A stretch of DNA of 59,623 nucleotides, taken from the NCBI GenBank assembly GCA_900539345.1, contig UQBS01000009.1:1-59623 (forward strand), in the 5' to 3' direction. Shown here piece by piece: positions 57,201 through 59,623 of this stretch. This DNA comes from an uncultured Coriobacteriaceae bacterium (GTDB taxonomy: Bacteria; Actinomycetota; Coriobacteriia; Coriobacteriales; UMGS124). Made by a program: the position numbers and the translations under genes. The first letter of the stretch is position 1; each line of letters begins with the position of its first letter. The notes under the pieces are model-generated. The model made no database searches, was not told the origin of the DNA, and was given only the letters and a program-made list of their open reading frames with translations.

Positions 57201-58706
57201 TGTGCTGCCCTTCAGTCTCTTAATCTGTCGGGTTGGCATGTCTCAAACGCACGGAACATGGGCTCCATGTTCTCAGGCTGCAGCTCTCTTTCGACTCCTG
57301 ATCTTTCCGGCTGGCATGTTTCTGGCAAGGCGAATTTGTCCGGCATGTTTGATGGATCTGAGTCTTCCGCAGAGCCCGATTTCGCTAACTGGGTGATTTC
57401 TGGTTCCCCCAATCTTTCAAGCCTGTTTGCCCCGCTTTCAGAACTGAACTCGTTGAATCTAACGTCTTGGGATGTTTCGTCTGCTACATCCTTGAGCGGT
57501 CTGTTTGCCAACAGCACTTCCGTGAAGGCCGTCGATGTCTCAGGATGGGACGTCTCGAAGGTGATGGATCTGACATCTTTCTTTTCAGGTTGTTCCTCAC
57601 TTGTGACTGCGGATTTGACGGGATGGAATCCGTCTCGCGCCTCATTGCTTGCTGGGATGTTCGAGGGTTGCGTCTCCCTTGGCTCTCTCGACCTTTCCTC
57701 TTGGGACGTATCCGCTGCCACCGATTTGTCGAAGCTGTTCTCAGGGTGCAGGTCGCTTTCGACGCTCAATCTCTCTGGCTGGAATCTTCCGAGGGCGGGG
57801 AGCGTTTCGTCCATGTTCTCTGGTTGCTCCGCGCTAAAAGCTTTGAATCTTTCGGGTTGGCAGATTTCTGGCACATCCAATATGACGGGAGTCTTTACTG
57901 GCCTTCGTTCGGCTTCGGCCCTCGATGTCTCCAATTGGGTCATCTCGGGTTCTCCGATTCTGTCTGGTATATTTGCGCCGATTTCCAGTCTCAAGACGCT
58001 CGACTTGTCCTCTTGGGATGTTTCGAAAGCGACTTCCCTTAAGGGCTTGCTTTCGGGTTGTGTGTCGCTGGAGTCTGTTGATGTTTCCGGTTGGGATGTC
58101 TCGGCGGTTACCGACCTGTCCTCGGTGTTCTCTGGTTGTGCCTCGCTGGCTTCTCTCGATGCCTCCCACTGGAATCTTGCCAACATAAGGTCGCTTTCGC
58201 GCATCTTCTCCGGTTGTTCCTCGCTCACTTCGCTTGATCTTTCGTCGTGGAATGTTTCGAGGGTTACCGATCTGTCGTATGCGTTTTCTGGTTGTACATC
58301 GCTTCGAACGTTGAGCCTGTCTGGCTGGGACACATCTCATGTCACCTCGGTTGCCGGCATGTTCTCTGAATGCAAGGCCCTTTCCGACCTGAACCTGTCT
58401 GCTTGTAAGGCGTCGACCGCAAGGCAGTTGCTTCGCGCGCTTTCTGCGCCGGCCAAGCTGACTTCGCTTCATCTTGAGGGCGTGAACGCTGCGGGGGCAA
58501 CCGATCTTTCTGGAATGTTCCAAAACCTGTCGTCTCTTACCACGCTTGACCTGTCGGGTTGGGACGTGTCCTCAGTCACGGACTTCTCGTCGATGTTTGC
58601 TGGATGTTCGAGCCTTGAATCGTTGAGCCTGGGGGGGGTGGACTGCATCGAATGGCAGGAACATGTCACGCATGTTCTACGGCTGCTCGTCACTCTCCAA
58701 CCTTGA
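51219..58706 (+). CDS. Giant SLH / Flg_new / BspA-repeat surface protein, interrupted by a frameshift at a G8 tract
   Basis: A very large secreted surface protein, open for 2495 codons. A signal peptide (1-41, ending AQA) is followed by three SLH motifs (about 42-240) for wall-polymer binding. Three Flg_new/InlB-B-type repeats come next (about 244-314, 315-384, 385-452; YTVTFxxNGG...GWYxDxxxTxAYDF...LTLYAKW), the first two sharing an identical 48-bp stretch. An N-cap (about 453-530) and some 75 BspA/DUF285 leucine-rich repeats of 26 residues run to the end. At 58631-58638 a run of eight G throws the frame; about 22 non-repeat residues follow and the frame stops at 58706, while the repeats go on in the +1 frame. 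AAAGGAG precedes ATG 51219. Probably an adhesin; ligand unknown. Confidence 0.88.
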   Translation: MACRDWAAKVGGGVLGRVWTLIAVLALLLGLAAFAPAPAQAASFRDVPSGQWYTSWVDKASDQGLMSGFTDPATGRPTGYFGPDEPLTRAQVATVLWRMAGGPSSGHASFPDVERGSWYDAPVAWCVKAGVVTGYTSGPDKGHFRPDRPVTRQELATMVHRYAKHAGMDVADPDPSAFRSTTDWRTVDSWASEALTWTAAAGVLSGVDNHDGTYSVVPFGTATRAMAAKVFVVLSGSPSAAKASYTVTFNSNGGSAVKAQTVKNGAKASKPASPTKSGYTFKGWYSDKSLTKAYDFGSAVRSNLTLYAKWDKKATYTVTFNANGGTAVKAQSVSSGAKVSKPASPTKAGHAFKGWYSDKSLTKAYDFNSAVKSNLTLYAKWEANKYTVTFVSNGGTSVSKQTVAYGAKVSKPSDPTLDDSQFVGWYTDTACTEAYDFSLPVKANLTLYAKWDSLDVWAILYTDGTLSIQRGSRTIPGKTVSDKWTGFDDDVYKEASQRPWDARSGKVKRVITSGGVAPASTAWWFAYFTRCDSFDLSGLDLSNATNASMMFAGCSSVKSFDLTRLTSLRNAKGMLWGCTALESVRFSGWNTSNAVVTDMFKNDLALDALVFSECKLSTVKAVSHAIEDPSQLKNLDVAGVDVANETSLYGVFSNLAGLTSLDLSSWDVSNVRSFGYLFSGCSSLESVDLSGWDTTSALVFESMFSGCSALQSLNLSGWDVTTVNTFAGMFMGCSSLQSLNLSGWNMASASHCEDMFSECSSLKSLNLSDSDIKTVRLVLASCSSLANLDVSDMDLLGATSLSGLFKDMSSLQSINVSGWDVSSVTDLSGVFNGCKSLESLNLSGWDVSGVQDFSQMFLYCSSLTNLDVTGWDVSSAIDFSNTFKACTSLKSLDLSGWDVSSATDFSLMFQFCSSLESLNLTGWNPSSATDLGRMFQECSALTSLSLSGWDVSSVTDFNGMFAGCKSLASFDVSGWDVSSATDFVYMFIGCRSLESLDLSTWKVDALDDAASMFSGCTSLKSLNLSGWDISSCYSVDYMFYGCQSLASLDLSGWKLTDVAQLAPLGVKKSAMFNDCTALRELRLADSDAYTVSSILGVLDPAAREGLKALDVSNADLSGETSLHSLFDQMKSLTSLDLSGWDVSGVQDFSQMFSVCSSLVNLDISGWDVSSAEDFSYMFRGCSSLKSLDLSGWDVSSATNFARMFQFCSSLESLDLTGWNPSSATRLDGMFQVCSALTSLSLSGWDVSSVTDFSWMFVNCRSLASFDVSGWDVSGAKEFVYMFAGCDSLESLDLSTWKTGTLESAYSMFANCASLKSLNLSGWDIPNCASVDHMFSNCQSLASLDLSGWRIADDASSTPGASSKSTMFNECTALRELKLADSDIYTVSSILGVLDPAARKGLEHLDVSGADLGGETSLLGLFGQMKSLASLDLSGWDVSGVQDFSQMFQGCSSLATIDLSGWDMSNATKLCKMFEGCSSLISLDLSGCDVSSTADLSGMFEGCASLSSLNLSGCTAQTARLLLQALSTPAAITSLSLSDMNLAGVADLSGMFEGLSSLESLDISGWDISSVKDLSGMFAGMASLKSLDLTSWDVSGVEHFARMFDGCSSLASLDLSGWDVSRGTDLSTMLSGLSGLTALDLSGWDASCATSVLAGLTDPALLQSLRLSGLAVSQGNISGMFEPLSGLTSLDVSNWTISGSPNLSGTFAPLSSLSSLNASSWDVSGATSLSGLFSGCAKIESLDLSGWDVSRVCDFSSMFAGDAALASLDLSSWDMESARDLSSMFSGCESLESLDLSGWALSKAENTSAMFSACESLTSPNLSAWRVSGTTNLSELFQGYVASSTPDFSNWVITGSPNLSGVFAPLSQVHELDLSSWDVSGATSLRGLLSGCSTLSTLNVSNWDVSRVGDFSSLFSGCSSLETLDVSGWNFSGADSLANMFKGCSSINSLEVAGWDVSGVSDFSSMFSGCTSLVSLDLSAWNTSNAANMSRMFADCAALQSLNLSGWHVSNARNMGSMFSGCSSLSTPDLSGWHVSGKANLSGMFDGSESSAEPDFANWVISGSPNLSSLFAPLSELNSLNLTSWDVSSATSLSGLFANSTSVKAVDVSGWDVSKVMDLTSFFSGCSSLVTADLTGWNPSRASLLAGMFEGCVSLGSLDLSSWDVSAATDLSKLFSGCRSLSTLNLSGWNLPRAGSVSSMFSGCSALKALNLSGWQISGTSNMTGVFTGLRSASALDVSNWVISGSPILSGIFAPISSLKTLDLSSWDVSKATSLKGLLSGCVSLESVDVSGWDVSAVTDLSSVFSGCASLASLDASHWNLANIRSLSRIFSGCSSLTSLDLSSWNVSRVTDLSYAFSGCTSLRTLSLSGWDTSHVTSVAGMFSECKALSDLNLSACKASTARQLLRALSAPAKLTSLHLEGVNAAGATDLSGMFQNLSSLTTLDLSGWDVSSVTDFSSMFAGCSSLESLSLGGVDCIEWQEHVTHVLRLLVTLQP
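52059..52319 (+). repeat. Identical 48-bp direct repeat in the Flg_new modules
   Basis: Bases 52059-52106 and 52272-52319 are identical and 213 bp (71 codons) apart, within the first two Flg_new modules. The identity suggests recent duplication or gene conversion. Confidence 0.85.
52800..58630 (+). repeat. Array of about 75 BspA/DUF285 leucine-rich repeats, 78-bp period
   Basis: The dominant period is 26 codons (78 bp). The consensus is SLxSLxLSGWDVSxxxxFxxMFxGCS, with near-invariant Trp, MF and Cys. Occasional longer units (ALRELxLADSDxYTVSSILGVL) break the rhythm. Repeats continue past the frameshift to the window end. Confidence 0.9.
53751..55520 (+). repeat. Tandem pair of exact-length 885-bp super-repeats
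   Basis: The string TGGGACGTTT followed by the GVQDFSQMF codons recurs at 53751, 54636 and 55521, each 885 bp (295 codons) apart. The order of individual repeat types inside the two units also matches, for example GWNPSSAT, SGWDVSSVTDF, STWK, LADSDxYTVSSILGVLDPAA. The copies have diverged by point changes but not in length. Confidence 0.85.
58631..58638 (+). other. G8 homopolymer at the frameshift point (possible phase-variation tract)
   Basis: Eight consecutive G fall inside a repeat. With seven G the text would read on as LSLGGWTASNGRNMSRMFYG, matching the repeat consensus; with eight the frame is lost and stops at 58706. Confidence 0.8.
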
Positions 58707-59623
58707 TTTGTCTTCGTTGTCGGTAGGTGCGGCATCCAATCTCTCTTCGATGTTCTCGGGCTGCAAACAATTGGCGGATCTTGATCTTTCCAACTGGAGT
58801 ATTTCGGGCGATCTTTCGTACATGTTTGACAGCTGCACGTCGCTTCATACGGTAAACCTCTCCAGCGTGAGCGCCCAGTCAATCACGTCCTTTGCGTATG
58901 CGTTCCGGGGCTGCTCTTCGCTTGAGTCTCTGGATTTGTCGGCTTGGAACGTGGCCGGTTCCACTGACCTTACCTCTATGCTTTCCGGTTGTTCGAACCT
59001 TCGAAGTGTCAATCTTGCCGGGTGGGGCGTAACCGATAAGACCCGTTGCTCCAATCTTCTTTTAGGCTGCTCTTCGCTCGAGTCTCTCGATCTTTCTGGA
59101 TGGAATCTGACTGTGGCGAGGAGCATCCTTGATTCACTGGAAGCCCCTGCTCGCCTCATGAATCTCCGTCTGTCTGAGATGAACGTCACGAACGCCACGC
59201 CGTCCTCAATGTTTGCGAAATTGAGCAATCTGCAGTCTCTTGACATCTCGAATTGGACGGTTTCTGGCTCCTCCAATCTTTCCAACCTGCTTAAGGGGTG
59301 CCGTTATCCAATCTCGTTGAATCTTGCTGGGTGGACCATTATCGGCTCGCCAACGATGAGCGGCATTTTCGCCCCTATCTCCAGCACCGCCTCGCTTGGC
59401 CTTCCGCATTGGGATGTAACGCAGGCTAAGTCGCTCACGGGTCTGTTGAATGGCTTCACGTCAATAAGCTCCCTGGACCTGTCGGGCTGGAGGGCCTCCT
59501 CCTCGGCGCCCCTGTCCGACATGTTCAAGGGCTCGCGCGTCTCCTCCCTGGACCTGTCGGGCTGCGCTGCCGCCGACGCGCGCCTGGTCCTGGCCGGCCT
59601 GCGCTCGGGCGGCTCGCCCGGGG
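58639..59623 (+). CDS. Out-of-frame 3' continuation of the giant BspA-repeat protein (no stop before window end)
   Basis: The +1 frame relative to 51219 is open without a stop from 58639 to the last base. It continues the 26-residue repeats (MSRMFYGCSSLSNLDLSS, LSSMFSGCKQLADLDLSN, LDLSGWNLTVARSILDSL), and ends inside SLDLSGC...ADARLVLAGL. It has no start signal of its own and must be the 3' part of the giant gene, expressed only if the G tract changes length, if transcription slips, or if the extra G is an error. The last about 160 bp return to the very GC-rich codon use of the gene's first 1.3 kb. Confidence 0.8.

Noticed and set aside
57467..58042. 191-codon frame inside the giant gene
   Set aside because: Frame-shifted reading of the leucine-rich repeats; its Trp/Cys/Arg-rich text has no domain and no ribosome binding site.
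52800..59623. Regularly spaced repeats considered as a CRISPR array
   Set aside because: The 78-bp units are coding, imperfect and contiguous, with no constant repeat and variable spacer pattern.

Overview
The window is a 59.6-kb piece of a high-GC bacterial chromosome. Gene content, gene order and cell-surface proteins point to an actinobacterium of the class Coriobacteriia (Olsenella/Atopobium/Collinsella-like). This placement is inferred from the rimP-nusA-rnpM-infB-rbfA order, dnaG directly followed by the primary sigma factor, frequent GTG/TTG starts with ATGA/GTGA stop-start overlaps, MEP-pathway isoprenoid genes, and SLH proteins carrying BspA-type leucine-rich repeats. It was not confirmed by any search.

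Layout. 1-2390: 3' part of leuS, followed by a hairpin-rich gap (2391-2754). 2755-13000: a translation/RNA operon (rimP, nusA, rnpM, infB, rbfA, nrnA, truB, ribF, dnaG) behind a promoter and a leader terminator. 13126-14741: rpoD with its own promoter, then tRNA-Asn(GUU) and tRNA-Arg(CCG), each followed by a terminator. 14942-18790: a polysaccharide-export ABC transporter and two family 2 glycosyltransferases. 18771-30947: a pyrimidine operon behind a PyrR-type attenuator (pyrR, pyrB, pyrC, carA, carB, pyrK, pyrD, pyrF), running on into gmk, rpoZ and thiI; pyrE is absent. 30948-34807: comEA-comEC DNA-uptake genes behind two CRP/FNR-like palindromes. 34912-46547: holA, then rpsB-tsf-pyrH-frr-uppS-cdsA-dxr-rseP-ispG, then proS.

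From about 46.6 kb the region becomes accessory in character: a Tat-exported coiled-coil cell-wall hydrolase (minus strand), a 585-residue SLH/BspA-repeat surface protein, a lower-GC Abi_2/HEPN-type protein (minus strand), and a giant SLH - Flg_new - BspA-repeat protein. The giant gene is open for 2495 codons. It then loses frame at a run of eight G (58631-58638), and the repeats continue without a stop in the +1 frame to the window end. This looks like a contingency (phase-variable) adhesin, although a sequencing or assembly error cannot be excluded.

Other points worth a second look are a winged-helix-like insertion in the intramembrane protease RseP, a C3H zinc-knuckle tail on NusA, exact higher-order repeats in the giant gene (885 bp, and multiples of 78 bp), nested inverted repeats after leuS, and attenuator-type leaders ahead of rimP and pyrR. 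Promoter and terminator calls were made by eye.
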